A stretch of DNA of 64,000 nt, taken from positions 62,001 to 126,000 of the forward strand of contig JACPRW010000004.1 in assembly GCA_016193585.1 (NCBI GenBank). Direction: 5' to 3'. The translations under genes were made by a program, and so were the position numbers. Source of the stretch: Candidatus Aenigmatarchaeota archaeon (GTDB lineage Archaea > Aenigmatarchaeota > Aenigmatarchaeia > GW2011-AR5). The notes beneath the pieces are model-generated. The model was not told where the DNA came from. It did no database searches and worked only from the letters and a program-made list of their open reading frames with translations. The number at the start of each line of letters is the position of its first letter. Position 1 is the first letter of the stretch. Below are positions 57,269-64,000 of the stretch, piece by piece.

Positions 57269-58258
57269 CTACCGCTTCCGGTGTATCAGAAAGTCGGCGA
57301 ATTCGTCGAGCACGCTCCTGAGAGCCGGCGGCGTTGCTGCGATGCGCTGCTTCGCCTGCCCGATGAGCTCTTCGGCCCTCTTCTGTGAGTACGCGATGGA
57401 GCCGTGCTTTTCGAAGAGCTGCACTGCCCAGCGCACGTCGGCATCAGGCGTCTTGTCAGCAGGCCTGTTGAGGATTTCAAGTAATTTTTTCTTTTCAGCT
57501 GTGCTGCATTTTGTCAGGCAGTGCACGACGAGCAATGAGCGCTTCCCTTCCTTGATGTCTCTGCCGATTTCCCGCCTCCCTTTGCCTTCGGTGAGGTCAA
57601 GCACGTCGTCGGTGATCTGGAACGCAGGGCCGGCGTGCACGCCGAATTCCCTGATTGCACCGACGATGGTACGGTCAACGTTCGCGATGATCGCGCCGCC
57701 GAGCATAGGCAGCGTCAGGTAATGCGCGGTTTTGGCGGTGACCATATCCATGTACTCGTGCTCTGTCGGCGCGTTGCTGTTCCTGAGGTTCATGTCCTTC
57801 GTCTGGCCCTCCGCGGTCTTGAGCGCAGCGTCAATAAGGATTTCAGAGAGACGGAGCGTCGTCTGCTCATCGACGCCGTAGGCGCGCGAACTGAGGATGA
57901 GCTCGAAGACCTTGTGCGCCATGTAGTCGCCGACGTTGATGGCGTGACCGGTGCCGTATTTGACCCACAGCGCAGGCTGATTCCTCCGGACGGTGTCATT
58001 GTCCTCGATGTCGTCGTGGACGAGCAGCCAGTTGTGCATGATTTCGCAGGCCGCTGCGAACGGCAGTATTTTGTGCGAATCGCCGCCTAATGCTTCACAG
58101 GTGATGATGCCCAGTATGGGACGCACGCGCTTGCCGCCGGTGCCGAGATGGTACCAGACGGCGTCGTTCAGGTTGGGCGTGCCCTTTTTCGGGAAGACGC
58201 GCTCAAGCTCCTTGTCGATGAGCTTCGCCTTCTCGGTGAGGACCGCCTCCAGATCCAT
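57269..58258 (-). CDS. geranylgeranyl/farnesyl diphosphate synthase
   Basis: 329 residues from ATG 58258. First Asp-rich motif VHDDIEDNDTVRRNQP (DDxxD) and second FQITDDVLDLTEGKGRREIG, with GTGGKRVRPILG at the N-terminus. Makes the C15-C20 allylic diphosphates used by GGGP synthase and the cis-prenyltransferase. Product length is not certain from sequence. A 99-bp insertion sits just upstream of its TATA box. Confidence 0.94.
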   Translation of the reverse strand: MDLEAVLTEKAKLIDKELERVFPKKGTPNLNDAVWYHLGTGGKRVRPILGIITCEALGGDSHKILPFAAACEIMHNWLLVHDDIEDNDTVRRNQPALWVKYGTGHAINVGDYMAHKVFELILSSRAYGVDEQTTLRLSEILIDAALKTAEGQTKDMNLRNSNAPTEHEYMDMVTAKTAHYLTLPMLGGAIIANVDRTIVGAIREFGVHAGPAFQITDDVLDLTEGKGRREIGRDIKEGKRSLLVVHCLTKCSTAEKKKLLEILNRPADKTPDADVRWAVQLFEKHGSIAYSQKRAEELIGQAKQRIAATPPALRSVLDEFADFLIHRKR

Positions 58259-58279
58259 ACGTACCCTTTCTCGGGAAAA

Positions 58280-58289
58280 TCTTATAAAG
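58280..58289 (-). promoter_or_regulatory. TATA box of the polyprenyl synthase gene
   Basis: CCTTTATAAG on the minus strand, 22-31 bp upstream of the ATG. The insertion at 58301-58399 lies directly upstream, where the BRE and upstream control sites would be. Confidence 0.55.
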
Positions 58290-58300
58290 GGCAGGAAGGG

Positions 58301-58399
58301 AGCTTTGTTGCAAAAGTACCCATCACCCACCTTTATGTCGGTGATGGGTTCCCGTTAGCCTACGGCAGAATGCCGTAGGCGGCTTTTGCAACAAAGCCT
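58301..58399. mobile_element. 99-bp three-stem palindromic element with 8-bp target duplication
   Basis: Outer stem AGCTTTGTTGCAAAAG/CTTTTGCAACAAAGCCT encloses ACCCATCACC/GGTGATGGGT and GCCTACGG/CCGTAGGC. AGGAAGGG lies directly before (58293-58300) and again directly at the right end (58400-58407). Non-coding, MITE-like. Partial sequence matches (TTGCA...AAAGTACCC, CATCACC) lie at 20695-20720, and GGCGGCTTTG...CAAAGCCG at 33440-33465. Confidence 0.75.
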
Positions 58400-58464
58400 A
58401 GGAAGGGGAAATCTTCTTATATTTGTAAAATAAATGTATAACATAAATTTAACAAGGTGGTTGT

Positions 58465-58671
58465 ATGCCGGAATTAACGGTAAGAAGAATAGGAAATTCT
58501 CTGGGCATCCTGTTTCCCAAGGATTTAGTGAAGGAAAAAAAACTCAAGGAAAACGAAAAGGTTTTCGTCCAAGTGGCAAAAAAGGGAGACGTGGGTAAAC
58601 TGTTCGGTTCCCTCAAATTCAAGGACAGCGCCCAACATATCAAGGATGAACTGAGAAAAGGCTGGAGGTAA
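58465..58671 (+). CDS. AbrB/MazE-type antitoxin (VapB)
   Basis: 68 residues: MPELTVRRIGNSLGILFPKD, LVKEKKLKENEKVFVQVAKK, then a helical tail that binds the toxin. SD-like AAGGTGGT upstream. The stop overlaps the VapC start by one base. AT-rich island. Confidence 0.85.
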   Translation: MPELTVRRIGNSLGILFPKDLVKEKKLKENEKVFVQVAKKGDVGKLFGSLKFKDSAQHIKDELRKGWR

Positions 58672-59030
58672 TGTATTACTTTGATACGTACGCGTTTATC
58701 GAAGTACTTCGGGGGAACCCCCGGTACGGTCGCTTTAAAACGACTGAGATTGCTACGACGAAACTGAACCTGATGGAAGTCTACTACTGGCTGCTGAACA
58801 ATTTCGGCAAGCAAACCGCTGATTCATTCTACGACGAGACCGTTCAATACGCTATAGAAGTTCATGACGAGGTCATAAAAGAAGCCATGGTGTTCCGAAT
58901 GGGCAATAAAGCAAAAGGACTTTCCTATGTTGATTGCATCGGCTACGTGCTGGCCAAGGCAAACGGCCTGAGGTTTCTTACGGGAGACATCCAGTTCAAA
59001 GGCATGGATAACGTCGAATTCGTTCAGTGA
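58671..59030 (+). CDS. PIN-domain toxin (VapC)
   Basis: 119 residues. MYYFDTYAFIEVLRGNPRYG, LNLMEVYYWLL, GLSYVDCIGYVLAKANGLRF and LTGDIQFKGM give the four PIN acidic positions (FDTYAF, Glu in LMEVYYW, VDC, GDIQF). Coupled to the antitoxin. Confidence 0.88.
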   Translation: MYYFDTYAFIEVLRGNPRYGRFKTTEIATTKLNLMEVYYWLLNNFGKQTADSFYDETVQYAIEVHDEVIKEAMVFRMGNKAKGLSYVDCIGYVLAKANGLRFLTGDIQFKGMDNVEFVQ

Positions 59031-59052
59031 GGTAGCGAGAAAATCTTTAAAT

Positions 59053-59070
59053 AGTATTACTGGTAATACT
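59053..59070. promoter_or_regulatory. operator of the second VapBC pair
   Basis: AGTATTAC-TG-GTAATACT, perfect 8-bp arms, between the TATA-like TCTTTAAATA (59044-59053) and the ATG at 59076. The usual place for antitoxin autorepression. Confidence 0.65.
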
Positions 59071-59075
59071 CTATC

Positions 59076-59312
59076 ATGAAACCGAAGGAAACGAAAGTAA
59101 CAACAAAATACCAGACGACGATACCGGAAGAGGTCAGGAAACTGCTGGGCGTTGAAGCCGGCAAAGAAGTCGAATGGAGCGTCGTCAAAAGCATGGTTAT
59201 TGTGGACGTAGCACGAAAGGTCAAAAACCCTGTGAAATTCCTTACATCCCAGACTAAACTCGATATTGACGCAGTTAAACTGGTGAAGGAAGCCCGCGAG
59301 GACTTTCGATGA
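59076..59312 (+). CDS. AbrB/SpoVT-type antitoxin (VapB)
   Basis: 78 residues: KETKVTTKYQTTIPEEVRKL, LGVEAGKEVEWSVVKSMVIV then a helical tail. Classic swapped-hairpin antitoxin. Stop overlaps the toxin ATG by 4 bp. Confidence 0.9.
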   Translation: MKPKETKVTTKYQTTIPEEVRKLLGVEAGKEVEWSVVKSMVIVDVARKVKNPVKFLTSQTKLDIDAVKLVKEAREDFR

Positions 59313-59734
59313 TATATCTTGACACGAACGTCATCGTTTATGCGATTGAAAATCACCCGAAGTATGGGAAAAAGTGCAAACAGATTCTTGAGGACATAGC
59401 ATCAGAAAAGCTGAAAGCGCACTGTTCTGTCTTGGTTCTCGCAGAACTCATCAATGTGCTCACCAGACTGAACAGAATCCTCCGGGAGCGACGAGAAAAG
59501 GCTCTCGATATACGACACAACATTGATGCTGTTTTGTCGCTGCCTATCACATGGGTAGACCTGAATTTTGCAGTCATCAGAAGGGCATCCGAATACGATT
59601 ACGCTACTGCCGGCGCAGATTACGTACATGTTGCAACCATGGAACTGGACTCCATCACCAAGGTTATTTCTGCGGATGCGGATTTCGACCACGTGGAATT
59701 TATAAAAAGGATAGACCCTCTTGGCTATAAATGA
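59309..59734 (+). CDS. PIN-domain toxin (VapC)
   Basis: 141 residues. MIYLDTNVIVYAIENHPKYG, VLVLAELINVLTRL, ATAGADYVHVATMELDS and VISADADFDHVEF carry the PIN acidic residues. Second VapC in tandem with the first, sharing little sequence beyond the motifs, so not a recent duplication. Confidence 0.92.
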   Translation: MIYLDTNVIVYAIENHPKYGKKCKQILEDIASEKLKAHCSVLVLAELINVLTRLNRILRERREKALDIRHNIDAVLSLPITWVDLNFAVIRRASEYDYATAGADYVHVATMELDSITKVISADADFDHVEFIKRIDPLGYK

Positions 59735-59757
59735 AAACTTCTATAATCTCTCGCTCG

Positions 59758-60090
59758 TCAGCTTTCTATTTCTATCACGACTTTTTTCTTTGATACGGGG
59801 TACAATGTGACATCTCCCCCTTCTTTTAGTTCAAGTGCCTCTCGTATCTCTTTCGGAATTGTTATTACTACTGTTTCTCCCACTTTTCTGAGTTTGAGCA
59901 AAGCGCCCTTCTTCTTGAATTTTTTGATCGTTAGCACAACATTCATATCATCTGAATAGTCTATCCTGTGACACTTCAGGCATTGCCACCCACGAACATC
60001 GAAACCCTCCACGTTAAATAGCTTTGGCTTCATTGCTCCGCCACATTCGCATTCAAGCTCATCTTCGTATATTGTTTTTGCTTTTGCCAT
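59758..60090 (-). CDS. zinc-ribbon plus AbrB-domain protein, likely antitoxin
   Basis: 110 residues from ATG 60090. N-terminal four-cysteine ribbon (ELECECGGAMKPKLF...WQCLKCHRIDYSDD), then an AbrB hairpin (LLKLRKVGETVVITIPKEIR, EALELKEGGDVTLYPVSKKK). The ribbon-plus-DNA-binding layout recalls MqsA/YgiT-type antitoxins. Second gene of a two-gene operon, 4 bp after its partner. Confidence 0.75.
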   Translation of the reverse strand: MAKAKTIYEDELECECGGAMKPKLFNVEGFDVRGWQCLKCHRIDYSDDMNVVLTIKKFKKKGALLKLRKVGETVVITIPKEIREALELKEGGDVTLYPVSKKKVVIEIES

Positions 60091-60094
60091 ACAA

Positions 60095-60355
60095 TCACCC
60101 CACAAACCCTATCTGTCTTATTCGCCAATAGTCAAAGCCGCTTTTGCTTGTTTTTAGTTCAGTAACAATCTTCAGTATCCTGCCGCCTGTTCTTACGCAT
60201 CTTTCTTCGATGCCTTTTCTGCGTTTGCCTTTCCCGCAATCGTAACTGTCAGCTAAGAGGCTGGCAATATCGTCAAGGTTTAATCCCACTTCCTCCGCCT
60301 CTCTTGATGCGCTTTCTGTTATTGCTCGTACGGGTATATTTCTGTAGACAGCCAT
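60095..60355 (-). CDS. possible toxin partner of the zinc-ribbon AbrB protein
   Basis: 86 residues: MAVYRNIPVRAITESASREA, EEVGLNLDDIASLLADSYDC, GKGKRRKGIEERCVRTGGRI, then KIVTELKTSKSGFDYWRIRQ. Small, basic, with a helix-helix-beta-beta order like DUF4258/MqsR-type toxins ('...A..R..E.Gl...di..ll......G.r..r......V......W.I'). Encoded before the antitoxin. Confidence 0.5.
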   Translation of the reverse strand: MAVYRNIPVRAITESASREAEEVGLNLDDIASLLADSYDCGKGKRRKGIEERCVRTGGRILKIVTELKTSKSGFDYWRIRQIGFVG

Positions 60356-60369
60356 TACTATCTTCCTAT

Positions 60370-60388
60370 GATATCTTTATAAGATATC
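60370..60388. promoter_or_regulatory. palindromic operator of the zinc-ribbon AbrB pair
   Basis: GATATCTT-TAT-AAGATATC, 8-bp perfect arms, 15 bp upstream of the minus-strand ATG and next to the TATA-like TTTAAAGATA. Confidence 0.6.
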
Positions 60389-60476
60389 TTTAAATAGGCA
60401 TCGTGGTGTGTCCGGACAATTAATTTCTGTCAGCCACGATAAAATCTTTATATCCCGCCGGCGTGTATATTAATTT

Positions 60477-61184
60477 ATGGCTGCTTCGAAATCCAAGGAA
60501 ACGGCAAAGCGCGAAGCAGACCGCGTTTCCTCCGGCATCCCCGGCCTCGACAAGCTCATCGGCGGCGGCTATATCGTCAACGACATCTATCTGGTCACCG
60601 GCGGCACGGGCACCGGCAAAACCTTGTTCTGTTGTCAGTTCCTCTGGGAGGGCCTGCAGAAGGGCGAGAAAAGCATCTTCTTCTCGCTCGAGGAGCTGCC
60701 CGATGACGTGCTCCACGACGCAGCAGTCTTCGGCTGGGATTTCCAGAAGTACATCAGCAGCGGCATGTTCTCCATCGAGTACCAGGACCCGTTCGAGATG
60801 GTCGACATCGCCTCGATGGTGCGGGAAAAGATACAGAAATTCGGCGCCAAACGCATCGTCATCGACTCCACGAGCATCTTCGGCATGGTCTTCGAGAAAG
60901 AACATGAATTGCGCAAGTCACTGTACAACCTCATCAAGCAGCTCAAGGGGATCGACTGCGTCGTCTTGATGACGGCGGAAGTGGTCGAAGGGTCAAAAGG
61001 TCTTTCTCGTTATGGTGTCGAAGAATTTGTTGTTGACGGAGTGATTACATTAGCATCCACAAACGTTGGCGGAGAATTTTTCCTGAATCTCCAAGTTAAA
61101 AAAATGAGGAGAACACCTCACGAAAAAGGACTTTATCCGTACGAAATCAGCACTAAAGGCATAGAAATTCTTTCATCTAAGTAA
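60477..61184 (+). CDS. KaiC/RadA-family ATPase
   Basis: 235 residues. RVSSGIPGLDKLIGGGYIVN, Walker A GGTGTGKTLFCCQFLWEG (42-49), SIFFSLEELPDDV and Walker B-like RIVIDSTSIFGMV. A single RecA-like domain, as in archaeal KaiC-like regulators of signalling and motility. TATA-like CTTTATAT about 28 bp upstream. The base composition changes inside the gene: GC-rich up to about 60990, AT-rich after that. Confidence 0.88.
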   Translation: MAASKSKETAKREADRVSSGIPGLDKLIGGGYIVNDIYLVTGGTGTGKTLFCCQFLWEGLQKGEKSIFFSLEELPDDVLHDAAVFGWDFQKYISSGMFSIEYQDPFEMVDIASMVREKIQKFGAKRIVIDSTSIFGMVFEKEHELRKSLYNLIKQLKGIDCVVLMTAEVVEGSKGLSRYGVEEFVVDGVITLASTNVGGEFFLNLQVKKMRRTPHEKGLYPYEISTKGIEILSSK

Positions 61185-62402
61185 AGTATCACTGACTGTA
61201 ATTCCGACAACGGTTTGACAAAAACTTCCGCAATTTCCATTCGGCAGAGTTGATTGTTCTGAATAACTATAAAAGCCGATGAAAGGTTTATTTCCAAACT
61301 TTTTTTTCATTATTTCTGCCTCTTTATAAATTTCATTCTGAAGATACGCAAATCTTCCTGCACAACTGATTATTAAGGAAAAAGCTGGATTTGGTAGTCT
61401 ACCTAATGTATTTGCAATCCTATCCGTCGCTTTCAAAATATCTTCCTTTGACCCCTCTAATAAGGTCAAAACACTTCTTTTTGGAACAGGTGAGAAAAAT
61501 AATAGAGATCCATCTGGCATAACTGCCTGTGGATTTTTAATCCAAAAGTTTCCCATTCCATCTGAAAAACCGAATGGATATTTCGCTATATAGGGGACTA
61601 TATTTTCCTTAAGACTATCTAAGGAAGTACCGACAAGTTCTGCATAAACTTGAGCAGCCGGTTTTCCGTCTAAGGTTTTAACAATTTTACCATCACTATC
61701 GGTTACAACAACAACTTTCTTTGTTGGATGATAACCATGATCGACAATATGTGCAGTTTTTAATCTGGAGAATAAGGCGCATACAATAGTCGCATCTTTG
61801 TATATTTTTCCATTAGCAAATTGATATGTCTGTTCAAACTGAATATCATCACCAGCTGAACCGCCAGAAATAATTGTTTCAGGCCCTACAGCCTCAAGGA
61901 CTCCTGCCAAAGCTTCTTCTTCATGACCTAATTCTTTCTTTGTCGTTCCTGGAAATAGCGTAATGACATATGTCGGGTTGAGTATCTTAAATTTCTTACT
62001 AGCCGTTCTCAACTTTTTGACAGCGGCAGAAGTGGCAGCTTTTCCTGCTTTATATGGATTTTTAGAGACTTTATCCCCAACTCCCACGCCAGTAGAAATA
62101 AAATCGGACGACACGACCATTGCCACACAAGTTCCAGTAGAAAAACCGTAATTTGAAAATTCACCTGCTGTGGTACAGCCGATCCAATTACAATTGAAAG
62201 CTTTATCGGCTGAAGCAACTAGCTTTTTAAGTGAACTTTCGTCTTTAGCATATTTCTTTGCTGAACAGAAAACGATGCCAAAGGTAGGTTTTTTCCCACC
62301 TGCTTTTTTCATATCAGTTATTGCCATTTTTACAGCTTCTTGTCCTGCCTTAGCTGGATTATCCAGCTTGCTTACACCGATTCCTGCAAATGCATTCTCC
62401 AC
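61173..62402 (-). CDS. FIST-domain sensor protein
   Basis: 409 residues. FIST_N part (TFGIVFCSAKKYAKDESSLK, NWIGCTTAGEFSNYGFSTGT with a conserved Cys) and FIST_C part (GFYSYSEQSTLPNGNCGSFC, QTVVGITVSDTLL). FIST modules are predicted small-ligand sensors in signal transduction. AT-rich. Overlaps the tail of the convergent KaiC-like gene by 12 bp. Confidence 0.88.
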   Translation of the reverse strand: MENAFAGIGVSKLDNPAKAGQEAVKMAITDMKKAGGKKPTFGIVFCSAKKYAKDESSLKKLVASADKAFNCNWIGCTTAGEFSNYGFSTGTCVAMVVSSDFISTGVGVGDKVSKNPYKAGKAATSAAVKKLRTASKKFKILNPTYVITLFPGTTKKELGHEEEALAGVLEAVGPETIISGGSAGDDIQFEQTYQFANGKIYKDATIVCALFSRLKTAHIVDHGYHPTKKVVVVTDSDGKIVKTLDGKPAAQVYAELVGTSLDSLKENIVPYIAKYPFGFSDGMGNFWIKNPQAVMPDGSLLFFSPVPKRSVLTLLEGSKEDILKATDRIANTLGRLPNPAFSLIISCAGRFAYLQNEIYKEAEIMKKKFGNKPFIGFYSYSEQSTLPNGNCGSFCQTVVGITVSDTLLR

Positions 62403-62433
62403 GATAATTTTTGTCGACGATATTACTTAAAGA

Positions 62434-63555
62434 TTATCCCCTTAGAGCTCCTTTCATTCTGTATAAAGCCTCCGACAAGACGCCTTTTGAGGAAGTTGAG
62501 TAGGTAAGTCTAATATTTCCGTCATTTGAAGGTCCGAAGATTATCCCAGGAGCAACAAGTACTCCATTTGCAGCTATTCGCCTGGATACATCAACAGAGG
62601 AACCGTAACGGCTTATATCAGGGAAGATGTAGAATGCACCTGATGGGGGTTCACACTCAACACCGATATCTCTAAGCCCATCGACAAGATAATCTCTTCT
62701 TTCTCTATATCCTGAAAGAATGGATGGCATTCGATCATTTCCTCCCCTTAGTGCACCCAAAGCTGCGTATTGACTTACAGAAGACGGGCAAGTTACCATT
62801 GCTTGATGAATCTTTGACATCTCGCCTATTAGGTCCGATCTGCCTAGTGCCCAACCGACTCGCCATCCAGTCATGTCATGCTCTTTTGAAACGGCGTCAA
62901 CAACGACAGCTGTATCAAGATAATTTCCAATAGAATGATGGCTCCCATCATAAATGAATCTTCTATAAACTTCATCTGAAATTACTATAATATCCTTTCC
63001 CTTCAGCAATTTTGCTATGCCCATAACATCATCCTTAGTAGACACACTACCGGTAGGGTTATTTGGGGAATTTAATATGATTACTTTTGTTTTCGATGTA
63101 AGTGCAGATTCAACATCCTCGGGAGTCATTCTGAAGTTATCTTCTCTCCTAAGGCGAACGAAAACGGGAGTAGCACCTGCCACAAGTACCTGAGATCGGT
63201 ACAAAGGGAAACCTGGATCTGGCAAAATAACCTCATCGCCTGTATTCGAAAAAGCGAGAACAGCAGACATGCATGCCTCAGTAGCGCCCGTAGTAACAAG
63301 TACATTTCCCTTATTGTATGATTGCCCTGTCTCGTTTCTGTATTTTTCTGCAATTAATTCTCTAAGCTCTGGTATGCCATCAGAGGGGGTATATTTCGTA
63401 TAGTCTTGTTGTATAGCCTCTGTCGCTGCTCTCTTGGCACCTTCTGGTGTACCGAAATCTGGTTGACCTAAAGCTAGATTAATAGAATTCGCAAGAACGG
63501 AATTAAACAGATCATCGATCAGGGTGTTATCTGCATCAGATAATCGTGCCTTCAT
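62434..63555 (-). CDS. class I/II PLP-dependent aminotransferase
   Basis: 373 residues from ATG 63555 (MKARLSDADNTLIDDLFNSV). Contains INLALGQPDFGTPEGAKRAA, ILNSPNNPTGSVS, VISDEVYRRFIYDG, and the Schiff-base Lys in VSKEHDMTGWRVGWALG, with the C-terminal Arg in GNIRLTYST. The start overlaps the stop of the upstream gene (ATGA), so the two are translationally coupled and may act in one pathway. AT-rich; not a close copy of the aminotransferase at 19511. Confidence 0.92.
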   Translation of the reverse strand: MKARLSDADNTLIDDLFNSVLANSINLALGQPDFGTPEGAKRAATEAIQQDYTKYTPSDGIPELRELIAEKYRNETGQSYNKGNVLVTTGATEACMSAVLAFSNTGDEVILPDPGFPLYRSQVLVAGATPVFVRLRREDNFRMTPEDVESALTSKTKVIILNSPNNPTGSVSTKDDVMGIAKLLKGKDIIVISDEVYRRFIYDGSHHSIGNYLDTAVVVDAVSKEHDMTGWRVGWALGRSDLIGEMSKIHQAMVTCPSSVSQYAALGALRGGNDRMPSILSGYRERRDYLVDGLRDIGVECEPPSGAFYIFPDISRYGSSVDVSRRIAANGVLVAPGIIFGPSNDGNIRLTYSTSSKGVLSEALYRMKGALRG

Positions 63556-64000
63556 TGTCTGACCGTTATGCTTATAGAAACTGGGGTTGTCCACTCCTCA
63601 AATGGATATATTCCTTGATGGGGAAGAGCTAGATTATGGTATCTCGTATTGGTTCCAATATTAACATGTGCAGATGGAAGGCTTGTTGCCAATTCGAACG
63701 CTCTATTTCTATCGTTTTTACCATCACCATAATATGAAACGCAAAGAGGGCTTGGTAACTGAGAGGAACCTATTTCTCGGACAGCTGTATCGAAAGACTG
63801 AACCTCTCTGAGCATTACCATATACAGATTATAATCCCCACTCATAAGAGGTGATTCCATATTATGCGCCCTTAAGATCATTGGCTGTGCTTGATACTCG
63901 CCTACTCGAACAAGATACGGATTTCCCGTTTCAGGATAAAGCAACTCTTCTGAGCCTTGCTTCACGCCATGATCGATTACATTTAAAGTCCTTGTTAAAT
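63552..64000 (-). CDS. gene cut by the window end, unknown function
   Basis: The frame is open to the right edge, so the N-terminus is missing. The visible part (NPYLVRVGEYQAQPMILRAH, LCVSYYGDGKNDRNRAFELA, TNTRYHNLALPHQGIYPFEE, VSISITVRQ at the end) is soluble. I do not recognise the family. Coupled to the aminotransferase by a 4-bp overlap. Confidence 0.65.
   Translation of the reverse strand, partial: LTRTLNVIDHGVKQGSEELLYPETGNPYLVRVGEYQAQPMILRAHNMESPLMSGDYNLYMVMLREVQSFDTAVREIGSSQLPSPLCVSYYGDGKNDRNRAFELATSLPSAHVNIGTNTRYHNLALPHQGIYPFEEWTTPVSISITVRQ

Overview
The window comes from an archaeon. It encodes aIF5A, a Hel308 helicase, geranylgeranylglyceryl phosphate synthase, a polyprenyl diphosphate synthase with both DDxxD-type motifs, a cis-prenyltransferase, a DUF460 protein, a DUF131 protein, archaeal FtsZ, an archaeosortase-family protein, archaeal pilin-like proteins with a prepilin peptidase, and intron-containing tRNAs. 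TATA-like boxes lie about 20-30 bp upstream of several starts. Compact operons, many tiny genes and many small secreted proteins suggest a small-genome lineage (DPANN-like or similar), but no marker here fixes the phylum. The backbone is GC-rich. AT-rich islands (1-1000, about 12500-13450, 40300-44300, 56000-57270, 58430-60400, 61000-64000) carry defence, toxin-antitoxin and foreign-looking genes.

Layout. 1-5500: end of a HEPN-type gene, small membrane and lipoproteins, a NicO-type metal transporter, and a tRNA-Arg(UCG) with an intron in the anticodon stem. 5558-10181: a leftward operon gatC - deoxyribosyltransferase-like - gatA - RNase HI - inositol monophosphatase-like - gatB with overlapping genes. 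10256-20644: ftsZ, rhomboid protease, DUF5667-type secreted proteins, tiny zinc-ribbon proteins, membrane-bound winged-helix regulator, HAD phosphatase, EamA transporter, aminotransferase. 21032-29064: Nudix enzymes, a propeller lipoprotein, cobalamin adenosyltransferase, and an nrdR - small ORF - nrdJ operon whose reductase has its C-terminal zinc tail encoded as a separate 42-residue protein, with two NrdR-box-like palindromes at the promoter. 29201-34478: thioredoxin-fold protein and a regulator/pilin-like surface cluster. 34563-40142: aIF5A, DUF460, archaeosortase-like protein with Ser in place of the catalytic Cys, and two paralogous coiled-coil genes. 40147-44300: transposase remnant, helicase-nuclease, and a cytidine deaminase gene broken by a small palindromic insertion. 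44367-48719: lipid and tRNA-modification housekeeping genes. 48738-51969: RelBE-like pair, tRNA-Pro with intron, a large palindrome array, AbrB-PIN pair, Lrp regulator. 52178-60355: Hel308, AbiE-like pair, polyprenyl synthase, two VapBC pairs, a zinc-ribbon AbrB pair. 60477-64000: KaiC-like ATPase, FIST protein, aminotransferase and a gene cut by the window end.

The strongest unexplained structure is a family of small mobile palindromes. They occur as twins: two imperfect palindromes of about 48 bp sharing a central TATA, with ends TATAG...CTATA and with related loops but changing, self-complementary arms. One twin interrupts the cytidine deaminase gene; removing 92 bp plus a duplicated TA restores the reading frame. 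Another twin sits in the loop of an older palindrome whose empty form is also present. A different 99-bp three-stem element is flanked by an 8-bp direct repeat just upstream of the polyprenyl synthase promoter. No transposase that could move them is encoded here.
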